Source: Reticulitermes lucifugus
Taxonomy: Eukaryota > Arthropoda > Insecta > Blattodea > Rhinotermitidae
Assembly: GCA_026260175.1 (NCBI GenBank)
Contig: JAKCWW010001819.1
Coordinates: 37,543-66,069 of the forward strand
DNA length: 28,527 bases
Reading direction: 5' to 3'
Of this stretch, positions 1-12,299 are shown piece after piece. Numbering within the stretch: position 1 is the stretch's first letter; every line of letters begins with the position of its first letter. The position numbers were made by a program, and so were the translations under genes. The notes under the pieces are model-generated. The model did no database searches, was not told the DNA's origin, and was given only the letters and a program-made list of their open reading frames with translations.

Positions 1-76
1 ACGACTTAGTAACCTCGAAAAGAGGAGGCTAGAGGAGGCCCGGGCCCATATAGGGCTGTTGAGTCATGGTTATTAT
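1..76 (+). mobile_element. 3' end of a tRNA-Leu-type SINE, cut by window edge
   Basis: The stretch from about 31 to 75 (a GC-rich core followed by gggctgttgagtcatgg) lines up with the 3' ends of the SINE copies at 629-893 and 18069-18329, which end in forms such as ggggctgtcgagccat and gggtctgctgcgccattg. It reads in plus orientation and its 5' part lies outside the window. An ATT/AT-rich tract follows (about 73-100) where the copy's A-rich tail would be. The first 30 bases match less well and include a local gaggaggc duplication, so the left boundary is uncertain. Confidence 0.55.
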
Positions 77-78
77 TA

Positions 79-101
79 TATATATTATTATATTATATAA
101 G
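79..101. repeat. ATT/AT simple repeat tract
   Basis: An impure run of ATT and AT units directly follows the SINE 3' end. It may be the expanded tail of that element or simple AT-rich flank. Confidence 0.5.
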
Positions 102-577
102 GCCGTAATTCTGTGATAAACCAAATAAGTGCTAGCGCTCTTATAATACAAGGTTACTTGGCGCATTTTATTTCTTATGCTTCCAGTTCTCGCTAGCAAG
201 TCTGTTGAAACTATTTTTTACAAATAATTTTTTCTTCGTTTAGCAGTATAGCACGGTCTTTGTGTTCATTGTATTTACGTAACAATCAACTCACTTCTAG
301 GGATTTATAAACGAAAAACGTATTGAACGCAACAGATTCAATTTCATATGGTTAAGAAAGGAAAAAGAATAAAGAAAAAATAAAAATATGATTACGTATA
401 ATATTATGAAGGGTTTCAATATTTTAACTGATAATATTATCTGTAGATGTAAAACAAACTGTAGAGAGGTATAGACTCTACATGATTTCGTGTTTATATT
501 TGAAGTTGTACGGAATTATAATATAGCGTTTTAACAGAGAAATATGTTGCCAAGATTAATAAATATTCTTAAAGTAG

Positions 578-628
<51 letters not shown>
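578..628. repeat. CTA/TAC trinucleotide microsatellite, left block
   Basis: This is a pure 51-bp array, 17 units of ACT/CTA/TAC. It abuts the A/T-rich 3' tail of the minus-strand SINE at 629-893. The same trinucleotide resumes on the other side of the SINE, so the two blocks probably belonged to one array. Confidence 0.95.
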
Positions 629-629
<1 letters not shown>

Positions 630-893
630 TATTTTTCAAATGGCTCGACAGCCCCTTGGGGGCCTAGGCCGCCTCATTGCTCGAGGCTTCACGATCACAC
701 TTTGAGACACACCACACTCCGTAGGACTCCTCTGGACGAGTGACCAGTCCGTCGCAGAGACCTCTACCTGACAACATACAACACTCACAAGACACAGACA
801 TAATGCCCCCGTGGGATTCGAACCCACAATCCCAGTAAGCGAGCGGCCGCAGACCTACGCGTATGCCTTAGACCGCGCGGCCACTGGGATCGG
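629..893 (-). mobile_element. tRNA-Leu-derived SINE, near full length, inserted in a microsatellite
   Basis: Read on the minus strand, the element starts near 893 with gccgatcccagtggccgcgc and ends near 640 with gtcgagccatttg followed by an A-rich tail. The tRNA-like head contains an A-box-type stretch (ggccgcgcggtctaaggc) and a perfect B box (ggttcgaatcc, plus positions 814-824). The D-arm sequence, the matching gtggg/cccac T stem and the about 90-base head fit a class II tRNA, most like tRNA-Leu; the family assignment is my inference. A roughly 150-base tRNA-unrelated body is shared with the copies at 12912-13170 and 18069-18329. RNA polymerase III would transcribe such an element and a partner LINE would move it. 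The intact B box suggests a fairly recent copy. It is not a functional tRNA gene, because the acceptor stem does not pair cleanly. Confidence 0.85.
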
Positions 894-959
<66 letters not shown>

Positions 960-1028
960 GTACTACTTCTGCTGCTGCTACTGCTACTACTACTACTAAT
1001 GCTAATAATATTAATAATGCTACTATTG
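894..1028. repeat. CTA/TAC microsatellite, right block with degenerate end
   Basis: Positions 894-958 are a pure TAC/CTA array of about 21 units. It continues as interrupted tacttctgctgctgctactgc and then ATT/AAT-like units to about 1028. It begins at the last base of the SINE 5' head. Open frames across it give only poly-Tyr or poly-Val and are not genes. Confidence 0.95.
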
Positions 1029-4000
1029 TTAATATTTTGGTTGCCTGTGGAAAAGATTTTCTCACAGATAAAAATAACAGCTGTATATGTTGAATATTTT
1101 ATAGAAGAAAAATTTGGTCAGGAAAATTTGTAAGGAAAAGAGCACGAGAGAAAGTAGAAAAATAACAGCAATTTCCGTTTAATCAAAAGTAGGATTTGCG
1201 GCACTGAGAAATGAAGGTTATTTATATTATCAACCTTCCATTATTTTCTCTTTTGGGTAATGTTAATAGTTTTAAACATCTAGCATGGATACTGAAATGA
1301 TAGAAAGGGCGAAGAATGCATAATGTTTTGTGATAAATTATTTGAAATCGAGATGCGTGAAATATAGTGAAATTCTACGGCCTAAGATCCTTTCATTATG
1401 ACGATAACTTCACGTGCGGGAAAAGATTTTGCTAGTGTGTGGCAAGATTCAAAGAAAGATTTTCAGCTTCAATGAAGGTATTCTGGATTTTCATCGAGGG
1501 TATCATGTGTTCAGGTTAAGGGTCGTCATAGCCTGCACAACAAAATGATCTGCACTGATGTTACTGCACATGAAATGAATATCACTTTTGGAAAAAGCAT
1601 AGCACCTTGACCATGGCCTAATACATATACGTTGTTTTAATAAAATCAGTAAACAAAAACTTTTTGAAACAAATTTATTGCACTCCAGTGAGATTATAAA
1701 AAACTACTACGTGATTTGTTTCTTGAAATTCATAACTCAATTTTACTTGGCGTTGTGCTGACCATAAGCATGTAAATAATATTCATATTTAATTAATTTT
1801 TATTGAAGTTACAAATGCTTGTCTATGATGCAAGGCCTTGTAAACAGAATGCGGTCTTGGATCCGACAAAAAATTGAGCCAAGGATGAATCCGCATTCTT
1901 GTGTATTTTATTGTTGTGTATTAATAGTGACCTTAACAGTGGCCGATCACTATCGAAAGGGTCTAATGAAGAGCCGAAGGATCCGTTTTTCGGGCTACGT
2001 GGAGAATGTCAACAAGTCTGAATCCTCAGTCTGTGATGGATTAATAACTATTGATATTTAAATTTAATTTCCATGTACATAACCGTAAGAAGCTTTCGTA
2101 ATTCTAGATAGTAATTCCATCTCGAATTTTAACATAATTTTAAGACTGTTTTCTTCTGTTTGTGACACGAATTGTGTGTTAACTTATGCCTTGTATTTTA
2201 GTATTTTGAAGTAGTACGTAATTGCAATGATCGCTAAGTCCTATAAAAATGTAGACAGAAGCTCTGAGGGTGAGGTTATGTGTTAAAACGGGGAATGTCA
2301 CATATTTGCTGTTTGTCTGTTTTTTAGTCTTGATGTCGGACATTTTTCAAATTTATCTCGTGGGAATCTGCAGTTTTTAATCTCGCTCTTCAATAAGATA
2401 ATTATCAATATCCGATTAAATATTTTTTGTTATTCTTTGATTGTTACGGGACATTTGTTGGCGAGTTTATTCTCAATTAAATCCGTAATGGCCCCACGTG
2501 TGTCAAACCAGTTTGAACGTAATTGTAAATGAATAGTATGTAATTTGATCGAATACATTACCCATGTGACTCAAACAGAATTAGTTGCTCCAATCATACC
2601 TCGGTTACTGTGTTGAATGTTACATGTTTGTGGCATTTACCGAGAACTTTAATCACTTCAGACTATACACCTGTGTTATTCACAACGTCATCCGAATCTT
2701 TCTTTTGTTGTAACCATCTAAATTAACGTTGTACTTCGGTTCAGTAAAATTTTCACCATTTCTCAAGTAAAGTATTTTCAGTTTTAGCAAAGATCTTGCA
2801 TAGGAACTCTCAATGCCTTCTGGTCATTTTCTTCGGAAGGAGAAAAGGACTCTCATAGAGAGCGTTTATAACAAAATATTATTGCCTTCATAAAGCTCCT
2901 TCACGGCAGACATGCAATAAAATGAAAGTATAAGGTTAAAATGTTCCTCTGTAGGGAGACTTCGCTGACGTTGACTACACTGACCACAAATACGGGGCCA
3001 GATACTCACATTGGTATAACCATTCTTCTGTGAATTTGAATTGTAAATCAATCAGAGAAATAGATAAAATTTTGAAAATTCAGAGGAATCCCATCGAAAT
3101 AACATTAAATTAATTTCCTGCCCATTTTGTTTGTTATTCAGGGGCAAGGAGATTTTTCACCACCTGAGGGACTTTCAAATTATCAAGGACTTTGCTACGT
3201 GAGGATCCTTATTTCATGTACATTTGAAGTCTAAAATTTATAAGAGTTTCTATCAAGGGTATAAAAACTCTTTTGGTGTAGAGATTATCCATGGTTACTG
3301 CTTTGATCACGAAACTAAATACCTGACTCCTTGGAGAACTACGTGTCTTTTAAATATTATGCTACATAAAGCAGAAAATATGTCCTTTATTTTTAACTTA
3401 TGTGGACTTTAGATCAATAGGCCTACAGTAATTGTAATTATTAATGTGTTTAGAACACATGACAGTTTCTTCATGGCCTTTCTGTTTTCATAAAGATTTT
3501 GGGGTGAGCCTCAATGTATCATTCTTTCTTTACGGGAATCATCCCTCGTGCAGAATCTCATGACCACGAGGATGCAAACCCACCGTAGGAATCTTCCAGT
3601 CACAAGCAGGCAAACCGTATTGTCTCGGGAACTGGGCTCCGATATTTGAAAGAAATTGACGAAATATAGTGTTTGGTCTCGGTTCCTGCATCTTACCCAC
3701 TGAACCCTTCTTTGGAAATCTATGCTCTTGAACACCTTTTATGTATAAGTGACACACACACATTATTTTTGGTTTATATTCCGAGTTTGTATACAGAGCG
3801 AATCGGAAATGAATGGAAGAAAGCAACCATGGTCCTTTTGAAGACACTTCCTGAATTTGTATAGGAGATTACACAAAACTCGCAAATTCTTAGTTCAGTG
3901 TATAAAATTTTCGACGGACCTGCAGTGCTTCTGCTTACTGAGAAAGAAGCATGATATTCGCCATCTTATTACTGTCACCATCAAGATTATAATTACGTGA

Positions 4001-5790
4001 AGAAAGGACAAATATGGCAGTAGGAGTGAGGCATTGAAAAGTCAGCGCAGTCAAAGCATATCAACTACGAAACAGGCCACTGAATTTAAACGGAAATCAA
4101 ACTGAGTCATGGCATTTTCTTCAACTACCAAGGAAGTAACAAACTTTTCATTTTCTTCTTCACCAGTCAACAATACACAAACATTTCCATAGTCATAACT
4201 TCACCAACCATAAGGTTCTGCATTACAGTAATTTGGTTACCTTAGAAGCGCAATTTCACATTCTAAGATATTTTCTGCTAGTCCTTTTCTTTTATTAAGG
4301 GTATTTACCTCGCTGTAGTAATTCCTATATTGTATGTAGAAATTATGAAATTAATTGTTCCTTATCGACAGTGGAAAATTTTAACATGGGGTCATTAATA
4401 CAATTATAAAAACAGTGTTTCGTAAAATAGAAATCGGCACATGAATGTTAAAAACTCTCAAAAGTAAACTCGCGATGTAAATAGGAGTATCATGTATGGT
4501 TTTATTCACAAAATAATGTTGTGATAAATCTGTTCAAAGAGCAGAACATTGTTGCTGAAATTAATTCGTTTTGGATAGCAAGTTAAAGTTCCGAGAATTC
4601 TGAAATAAGGAACAAACCCCCTACACATATCATGTCTGTTCTGTCTTTGAACTATGAATGCGAAATCAAGTAAATTAACGTTAGAAGCAAAATACATCAA
4701 ACGTGCCTTGCTTCCTTCACATCGTGGCTCAGGCAATTAAAGCACTCAGGTAAATGGATCGGACACACTACGCAATTTCTACAGTACTTTGTGTTATGCC
4801 ATCGATTGGCACCGTCTCTAACCAGGATGGAAATTTTGTGGAGGAAAGAGGGCTTGCCAGTTACTTTAGAGAGGGTGTAAATTTAGCAGTCTCCCTCTAC
4901 GTAACATGTTTGAATTGGGTTCGAGAATTCTGGTGTAACAGTAGCCTACCTTTTGGCCCAAATACTTTCTTTATTTGTTGCTATTACACATTTCAGAGAA
5001 GCATAAGTGCCGATTATTCGTCCTGGTTATGGTTTATATTTTGTTCTTATCTTAATATAGCACCTATCTAAGATTTAAAGGAATAAAACTCAGATTACCA
5101 AATCCAATTTTAATCGTGTAATTACAGTACGAATTCGAATTGCATCCAAGTTTTTATGTCTAACGAATTATTATTTGTCGCTGCCGTGCATAGTTTAAGG
5201 GACGGATGATGAATGATGTAATAGAGGAAATAAAATAGTAGGAACATGTATCCAAAGTAAAAAATTCAACACCATTACTTAAACTGCAAAGGGAGATTAG
5301 GAGGAAAGATAAAGCAATATAGTAGCACCAGCCAGGAAGAATATAAATTCTAACTTCTCGTCAAATTATTTCGGTAAAAGAAGAGCAATTTACGTAAATA
5401 ACTTTGGGACTGCCACCAGCGCAATCTCTGCACTGAGCCTATATTTCTCTAGACGCGCTTCTGGAATATGCGACAATTAGCCTATACTTAGAGTCTTCGT
5501 TAATGTCGCCTGTATTTTTTGGTTTACTGAATTTTTCAGTTTAAATAAGGTTCTTCAATATTTTCGTAGTAAAAAGATAAAATGAAGCTATATGGTTTTT
5601 ATAAGTGTTCGGCCAAAATGAAGAATCACTGTACCTAAACGGAAAAGAGAAGCGTGCGCAACACATTTAAGGATTTTATAATCTGTGTTTTATATATTTA
5701 AAAACAAAATTTTAAATAACTGTAATATAAATGATTATGAAACTATATGTGATACAAAACATAATAGCAGACAACAATGGATGTAAAGTA
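1029..5790. other. AT-rich stretch, no recognisable gene or repeat
   Basis: I see no coding region that I can support here. The longest frames are short: 1819-2061 (80 codons, with a hydrophobic cysteine-rich run near residues 27-42), 3539-3847 on the minus strand (102 codons) and 4754-5071 (105 codons). None shows a domain or family motif I recognise, and frames of this size occur by chance. Small single exons cannot be excluded without transcript data. Confidence 0.6.
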
Positions 5791-5808
5791 AATGTAGACT
5801 ACGAGCCC

Positions 5809-5842
5809 CCTGAAGATGGCCTTGTAAGGGCTGAAACATATG
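5809..5842 (+). mobile_element. possible 3'-end motif of a retroelement
   Basis: The sequence reads cctgaagatggc, then gctgaaacatatg after a short spacer, followed by A-rich sequence. Motifs of the form 'ctgaagatggc ... gccgaaac' are common near the 3' ends of Penelope-like and some LINE elements in arthropods. This is recalled family knowledge. Nothing upstream shows reverse transcriptase, so at most it is a severely truncated remnant. Related motifs occur at 12588-12610 and, on the minus strand, at 16351-16382. Confidence 0.3.
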
Positions 5843-6974
5843 TAGGGGTAAAAGAAAAATAAGTGAAAAAAATATAGTGCATTTAGTTGGTGTGTAATTT
5901 GTGATTTGTTAAAAAATGCATGATGAAAATAATACAAAAAATGGTAGTTGTTTGTTACTCCTATTTACGTATAGTCTATTTATTAATGATGTTTGCATAC
6001 AACGTCAACTGTTAGGATAATTAGCGCATAATGAAACGGAGGTAGCCTTTGTCGCACAAATTGTGATGATATCCTGATATTTGCTTGGAGGGACTCTAGC
6101 AATCCGATGAAGAATCTCAGAAGGAACAGTAGATATACGGACCAAGATTTGAACCCCATGCCATGGACTATGTTTTCCCGTAATGTGAAAGATGAAGTTT
6201 CGCTTTTATTTAATAAAACACGCGAAATTATTTTTTATATATTATAACGTTTACGTTTCTATACAGCAAACGGAAATGTAGAAGTTTTGGACTGAGTTGT
6301 ATCAGGTGTTCCTAGGTTTATTCTGTTCTTATTTTATTCCTGAATGAAATTTTCATTTGTAAATGTCATTTTCAAATATTTTACATCTGTCACAGTTTCG
6401 AATGATTTTATTACATACCTGCGTATTGTAGATTTATAAGCATTCTTTGTCAAGCCATGAATGTATACTTGTTTTTCGCGGAATTTATTCTAGAGCTGCC
6501 TCCTTATTATAGATTAATACAACTTCTGTGATTTGTTTGGAATAGGCTGCTTTGACATCGTACACCTAAACTCGGCAACTATGTTTAGGGAAGAGACATT
6601 AAATTGAAAGAGGAGGGTAAATGGAGTTACAAGCGTGTCGAGTAAGCTGTTGCACATATCTCGCTCTGACACAAGGTGCTTCCACCTTCAGAAGCAGTCT
6701 TATCTCCCTTCCCGTTGAACTCAGACACTTGAATATATGTCACTTCATTTGTTGGCGTGAAATTGAGATTCTGCTTTCAGTTGTAACTCTAACAAAGTAA
6801 GTTTCGAAGTCATATTGAAGATAATTTTAATTACTGAAAGAAATTGCTACAGTACGTAGTATGAACGTTATTGTTAATCTGATACATATAAAGTGTATTG
6901 ACGATGTTTGTGTTGTTTTTCTCATTATTTTTGTTGACACTGTCATCATTTTGTCATACTATTATTTTTGTTAT
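5843..6974. other. AT-rich stretch, no recognisable gene
   Basis: Nothing was identified beyond simple AT-rich sequence. A B-box-like word (ggggttcaaatc on the minus strand, near 6150-6161) stands alone without a matching A box or tRNA fold, so I do not call a SINE here. Confidence 0.55.
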
Positions 6975-7100
6975 TTTTACACTGGTTGATCCAGTTTATA
7001 ATTACAGGTTTTGCCAAAGCTGCACGTAGATTTCTTCGGAAAACTGCCTTTACCCTTACTGTAAGTGTGGCACTTTCCATCTCACGGAGACGCTGCTCCA
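6975..7100 (-). pseudogene. possible helix-turn-helix remnant of a mariner-like transposase
   Basis: Within a minus-strand frame (6946-7329, 127 codons), residues about 79-118 read LEQRLREMESATLTV, then VFRRN, then KPVIINWINQ. The order 'Arg-rich helix, ESATL, FRR, Pro, I-x-x-W-I-x-Q' resembles the N-terminal DNA-binding domain (DUF4817/HTH type) found in many insect mariner-like transposases, where it binds the element's terminal repeats. The upstream half of the frame does not resemble the family, and the sequence stops soon after the domain, so it would be a fragment. No terminal repeats are visible. The match is short and could be chance. Confidence 0.4.
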
Positions 7101-7419
7101 ATTGTGAAGATGTATTAGCGTCTGAGTGACGTTGACAATGATAATTAGGCACATACTCCCGTGTAACTGTACCGGGTTGATTATTACAGACATCAAGGGT
7201 TAAGAGCACGTCGCAGTTTTCTTCGTGTTTGTATTCAACGTTGATTGAATCGCAACTGAGTCCTATTGTAGGCTGTGCGTGTCTTGTGTACACACCTAAA
7301 GAACGCTTTATCTTCGTGGCTAATAACATTGCTCAGAAGTGTGTTACCCCACTTGATGGTTACGTGTATATTGAAAACTAAACGTCTTACGATATGCCTT
7401 ATATTGCGAAATATTTTCA

Positions 7420-9550
7420 AATGTTTTTCAGAAGGATCAAAATATTGGGAACTCTTGTGTGAGTGTTTTTCAACAAATATCTATGTATCACATTATCTAA
7501 AACACGTTAAAGAATGCGGTAACTCAATACAAACGTCTACCTATTTTTCGCCGTGTCTGTGCTTCCTACAAGAATTAGACCAAAGGCCAGCTGCTCCCTC
7601 CTTCGGGCTGAAATCGCCATATGTTATATCGGTTTATTAATTTTCTGCAATCTGACGGATATTTGAGAACTGTTATAGAGTATGAGGTGAGTTTCGAAAC
7701 TTAACTTCAGAAGTATTATGAGCCAGCGGTGTTCACGTTCATGTTGTGATGAAAGTCTTGTAATATGTCTTGTTTGCACGAAGTAAGTTTTCGTTTTAAG
7801 GACGTGTCTATACGTCGGTCGACTGTGCAGTGTCTTGTGTCCAAAGCCACTTCACAGAGTTTGATGAAACTTGATGCTATGGTCTACACTGACAGTTGTG
7901 AAAGGAATTTAATTTTGTTTTATATTGGTGCATTATAATTTTTATTACAGAAGTAGCACAAACTTTATATTAACATAAAATGAATTATTCGAAAACAAGC
8001 CTATTCTTTTAACTTTACCTGCTCTCATTCAAGAACACTTATAATTTCTTACAGAATTTATGTGAGTCGAATAAAAGGAACTGGAATGCTTCGGGTGACT
8101 CACGACGTATTTTCACAAAAACATATAATACCTTTATGAACTTTAACTATAAACAAGCTGTTGTGTTATTTAAAACGTATTCTTCTTAGATGTTACTGCC
8201 TGATATTCTATATATTTCGTAGCCCGAAACATACTTGCTGACCTTAAATGCAATTGGCCATGTCTTTCTTAAAGAAGCTATTGGTGTAGCCTATTATAAA
8301 TGAATGATTAGTTGCATCTAAATGTTGACGTCCTACTAGTTAATACATACAGGGAAATTTAACACCAGAAATTTCCTATTTTTTCATATAATGTGTTTAT
8401 TTGTTTCGTATTATTCTGAGGTAAGCATCCAGTATTTTCCGTTACAGAAGTCAGCGATTGTTCTTTATACCGGGAGCAAACCATTTTCTCTCCGAAGTAC
8501 AAATTTTGTATTTTTGTAAAATTTAAATTTCTTGTAGTTTTCTAATGGTTAAACATGATAACAGGAAATACGTTTGAGGAAGCATATCACTTGCTATAAC
8601 AATAATATAAATTGTCAAAATTAAATCTAAGATATCCATTCACAAAAGAAACATTTTTACAATTTAATTACTTTTATTTTAATTTCATCCAGACTTCGTC
8701 ACGAATGACGTTTTGAAATATAAGCATCTTTCAGTTTTTATCTGAAGGCAATTTACTCAATATAAGTTGCTGTAAGGATCTTGTAATTGGGCAAACATTG
8801 GTGAATCTCAAGTAATCAGTCCGAAATAAAAGAGAAAAAGACCGACTACATTCTGAAGAGAGAAACTCGTACAACGCTTTATTTGGACCCATCATTTCAT
8901 TCCCTGCAGGATATGGACAATCTATGAAATGGCTCTTGTATGCCACGAATCTTTTCTTGGCCTCCGAGGCCAACGACTTTATCCAGCAGCAGAAACTCTA
9001 TGAATTACCCTCCTTATATAGAGAATCTAAAACCAGCGTAAGGAAAAGAGAAAGAAGAACTACCTTAAGAGACTACTACTTGTAGAACGGTCTTCCGGAG
9101 ATGCTGTAATCATATTAATTCATGCTCCACTGCGAAGTCCATCCATTACTGAATTGCCTTCCCCTATATCTCCACCCGACCTAAGAGAACTTTAATCCCA
9201 TTTATTGTAGTAATACAGAATATTACCTATTCAAAGAGGCAAATAATAATACAGGAATAAGAGTGTTCGGGAATAGCTATTATAATCTAATAATGTCTTA
9301 CCTAAACTCAGAAATTTGTTAAGGGCTGGCTGTGTACTTCTGTCTGTTCTACGTAAAATAGGTGCTAATTTTAAAAGCCGTTTTTCGCAGCATCGGAAAA
9401 TATAAGTTTCTGTAAAGGAACATTTTTAATTAGAAGGATAAAACAGCGAGTTTGTGCAGTGCAATATGTAGGGTATCAGCGAGAGGCAAATTCTTATAAA
9501 CGTTAATTATGACACATCAATTAAACTTTTGTGTAGCCTGTGTGTAAAAT
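7420..9550. other. AT-rich stretch, no recognisable gene
   Basis: No gene, RNA or repeat family is recognised. A minus-strand frame at 8731-8973 (80 codons) has no domain I know. Confidence 0.55.
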
Positions 9551-9554
9551 TAAA

Positions 9555-9740
9555 ACCTGGTATGGTACAGACGGTAAAGTGACTGCCGGTTGAACTACCA
9601 GGATTCCATCCAAAGAGGAATAAGGATTTTGTCCTACGCCACGCTGTTTTGGTGTTACACATCTTCCTCTTCTGTAACTTACGGTGTCTTTCCCTTGTGA
9701 GTCACACGACGGAAGAGTGAAAGTTCCATCCAGTTCTGTG
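9555..9740 (+). mobile_element. candidate tRNA-derived SINE, decayed
   Basis: tggtacagacggtaaagtg at 9563-9581 fits an A box and D arm of a class I tRNA (the pattern TGGYNNAGNNGGTARAG). About 38 bases downstream, ggattccatcc (9601-9611) looks like a degenerate B box that has lost the GTTCRA core. The body continues with an A/T run and a GC-richer tail ending near cacacgacgg at about 9713. It differs from the two other SINE families in the window. No target-site duplication is obvious. The call rests on the A box and spacing and is tentative. Confidence 0.4.
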
Positions 9741-10333
9741 TTTAGTAATGCTTACAGCTCATTTCCAGTTCTCCTGTACGCCTTTTTGTTGGTAGGTTCA
9801 TGCACAACGATACTTGATTTATACTGTTCTGTGCCACATTAAATTCTTGCACTAGGCAGAAAACATAAAATGCATATTTTAACCTCTTAGATCAGACGAA
9901 GCAATTTATTTTCAACAGCCGATTTCTTGGACTTCTTTTAAATTACCAGAGGCTGGAAATTCTCCATAGCTAAAAGTGTTCAATTATCTGTAAAGTGTGT
10001 AAATCGACTTAATTTCTTTTTACACAACCAAAGTGAAAAAATTATATTATTGTTAATTATGTACTTCGGACATAGTGTTCAGAACTCAAAATACGTTCCT
10101 GACGCTTTGAACAAAATGTACAACGAAGTCGAAATTTAGTTTTACACGATATTACTTATAGTAAGAAAATAGGAAATGTGTTCATTTTAGATCTCGAAAC
10201 TTAAAATGTCCTTAATATGCTTAGTACATGTTATTTTGTTATGCTCTTAGTTTTCCTTCTTTAATATAGGTGCACACTTCAAAACTTAAAAATGTATACG
10301 TGGCCATCAAAAGGCAAAATGTAAATTTAACTT

Positions 10334-10470
10334 TATAACATGCCATGAAGGTCCAGAGGGGGGTAGATGTATGGCTCTACTTTTTCTTTAACCTCTGCGC
10401 TAGAAGGGGTGGGTGGTTAACGTCACGTCCCTGCCGCTTTACCCTGGGAAGGAGACGCGTTACCTGAGTG
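10334..10470 (-). mobile_element. fragment of a second SINE family (SINE-2)
   Basis: The segment begins tataacatgccatgaag and continues through a G-rich run to ccgctttaccctgggaagg. The same order (taacatgccatgaag, then gccttta..cc..ggaaag) occurs in pieces at 21273-21345 and 21684-21960. I recall this as an abundant insect repeat whose Pol III direction is opposite to the strand shown, hence the minus call. Both the tRNA-like head and the CCTTTA-type tail are missing, so it is an internal fragment. Confidence 0.5.
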
Positions 10471-10479
10471 TTAGTACTA

Positions 10480-12290
10480 TTTGACGATCTTCAGTGGAAA
10501 TTGAGTTCCTCATGCCTACGACAAGCGCTTACTTTCGCATACCCGAAGCTAGATGAATTAAGTTTCCTTCTAAAGTATGTTTACGTGCTTTGCAGTATGG
10601 TAATTGCTTTCTTAATATTACCTACTTAATTCAGAGTGATTTAACAATTTAAATAAGGCTTAAGTTGTTTCCTTTTTAAGTTTTATATGTGTACGATAAC
10701 CAGTTCTGAAGATTAATCGACCTCGCATACCTTTGTCTTGGGTAGCCGAACAAACCTTTTCCTGCTTCTTATAGCTAAAACAAATTGAAATAAAATGCAC
10801 TTACATTAAGTCAGTAAGGTATCTGCCGTATGAAATCCAGTTGTGACAAAAGACAGATATTTATTTTTCTACCGGAGTGAGAAGAAATATATGTCTATAT
10901 ACTGTATCTCCTTAATGCAGAGCAATGCAAGTAATCGTTACAGTTTGAAAATTTTCTCTTAAAATTATACGGTGTTTTAAAATAATTAATGAAAGTGAAT
11001 TGCCATAAGGAAAGAAAAGGAAAATATCTAGCGCCTCACTTTCAGAGTAAATTGTAAATTATATTGTAATTAATTTGAAGATATCTCATGAATTTTACAT
11101 CTAATTTTTCAAAATCACTTTTTAAATGTAATGGAATAGACTTAATGAAAAATTAATATTGCTTATTAGTTAACATTATGAAACTTTTCAACATCAGATG
11201 ACATGTTTTAAAACACACAACTTATCCCAATAATAATATTTCGAAAATACATGAACTACTACTTTCGCACTGACTCCATAAATAAATTGTCATATTTTTT
11301 CCTATTAGATCTCACATTTAAAGTTCAAGTTTATAGAGGTCTTGCGTCATTTTCAATCATAAAGATACATTCGAGGTCTTGAGAGAAGAAAAAATTGAAG
11401 TGTCTAAATCCAAATTCTAAGGAAATTAAAAAAATTAGAATAGTCAAAAGTTATGGCTTATAAAATTTTCATATTATCTTTATTAAAAAGTAGAGTCAAA
11501 GATGTTAATGACTTGAGCCCAGTGTGTAAGAAATAAGAACATGTAGAAACATTTAGGTAAGGAAACCGACCGTGTGAAAGACCTCGACTTAAATAGGAAT
11601 GTAACGTTATAGTTAATGTTAAAGACTTGGACCTATCATATAACTCAGAATCTGTCCTTAGGTTACGAGAGTGGGAAGTAAATGTACTGGAGCAGGCTCC
11701 TATATGGTGGCGGACTGTGGTATTAGGTATGTTGAAATTCAGGATAGAATGTCTAAGGAAAAGCATTAGGCAGCTTTATTTGTATCCATTTCTTACGAAA
11801 ATGAAATAATTCTATGGTTGTAGTGGCTGTCTGAAAAGTTGATATTACACTATTTATATTTTTGTCTCGGATTAATTTACCGTTTGTTTTCCAACATGTC
11901 TACTCATATGGTTCAAAACCCACGTCGTACTTTCAGGAAGATAAAACAAGAAATTATCTGACTGCATTGTAAATTCCTAAGCACTGCCTCCGTAACATAT
12001 ATAGGGCAGAAAGAAATTTTGCTTCCTGTATAGAAATATAGCAGCTGTATTAAAAACGTGATTTACTTTGCAAATTTTATGTTACTGCGTCAGAAATCAG
12101 GCCATAAAAATAGAGAAGGAGCTTAAAAATTCCCAGGGTGAAAGCCCATCGCTCACCAATATCTCATTTCAGGGTCCTGGGTTCAGTGATGTGCAGTATA
12201 ACTTTCGAGAGAATTTGTCTGTAGATTTTCGAGGAAGATAAATCGCGACAAAGATGTCATCAGCCCGTTATGTCCACGTGATTCGGACCA
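10480..12290. other. AT-rich stretch, no recognisable gene
   Basis: Nothing recognisable was found. The minus frame 11458-11766 (102 codons) and the plus frame 11627-11809 (60 codons) overlap on opposite strands and neither shows a family motif. Confidence 0.55.
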
Positions 12291-12299
12291 TATTTTTTA

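Noticed and set aside
800-893. A functional tRNA-Leu gene
   Set aside because: The head has A and B boxes and a T stem, but the acceptor stem does not pair, and it continues into a SINE body shared by other copies.
811-999. Open frames giving poly-Tyr (plus) and poly-Val (minus)
   Set aside because: They are translations of the CTA/TAC microsatellite and SINE head.
1819-2061. Small membrane protein of 80 residues
   Set aside because: Only a short hydrophobic Cys-rich run is present. There is no promoter, splice or homology support.
3539-3847. Minus-strand 102-codon gene
   Set aside because: No recognised motif, and overlapping frames of similar length exist in other registers.
6150-6161. 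B-box-like word on the minus strand suggesting another SINE
   Set aside because: No A box at a suitable distance and no similarity to other SINE copies.
12150-12200. B-box-like gggtcctgggttcagtg suggesting a SINE just before the transposase fossil
   Set aside because: The core is imperfect and no A box or tRNA-like arm is convincing.
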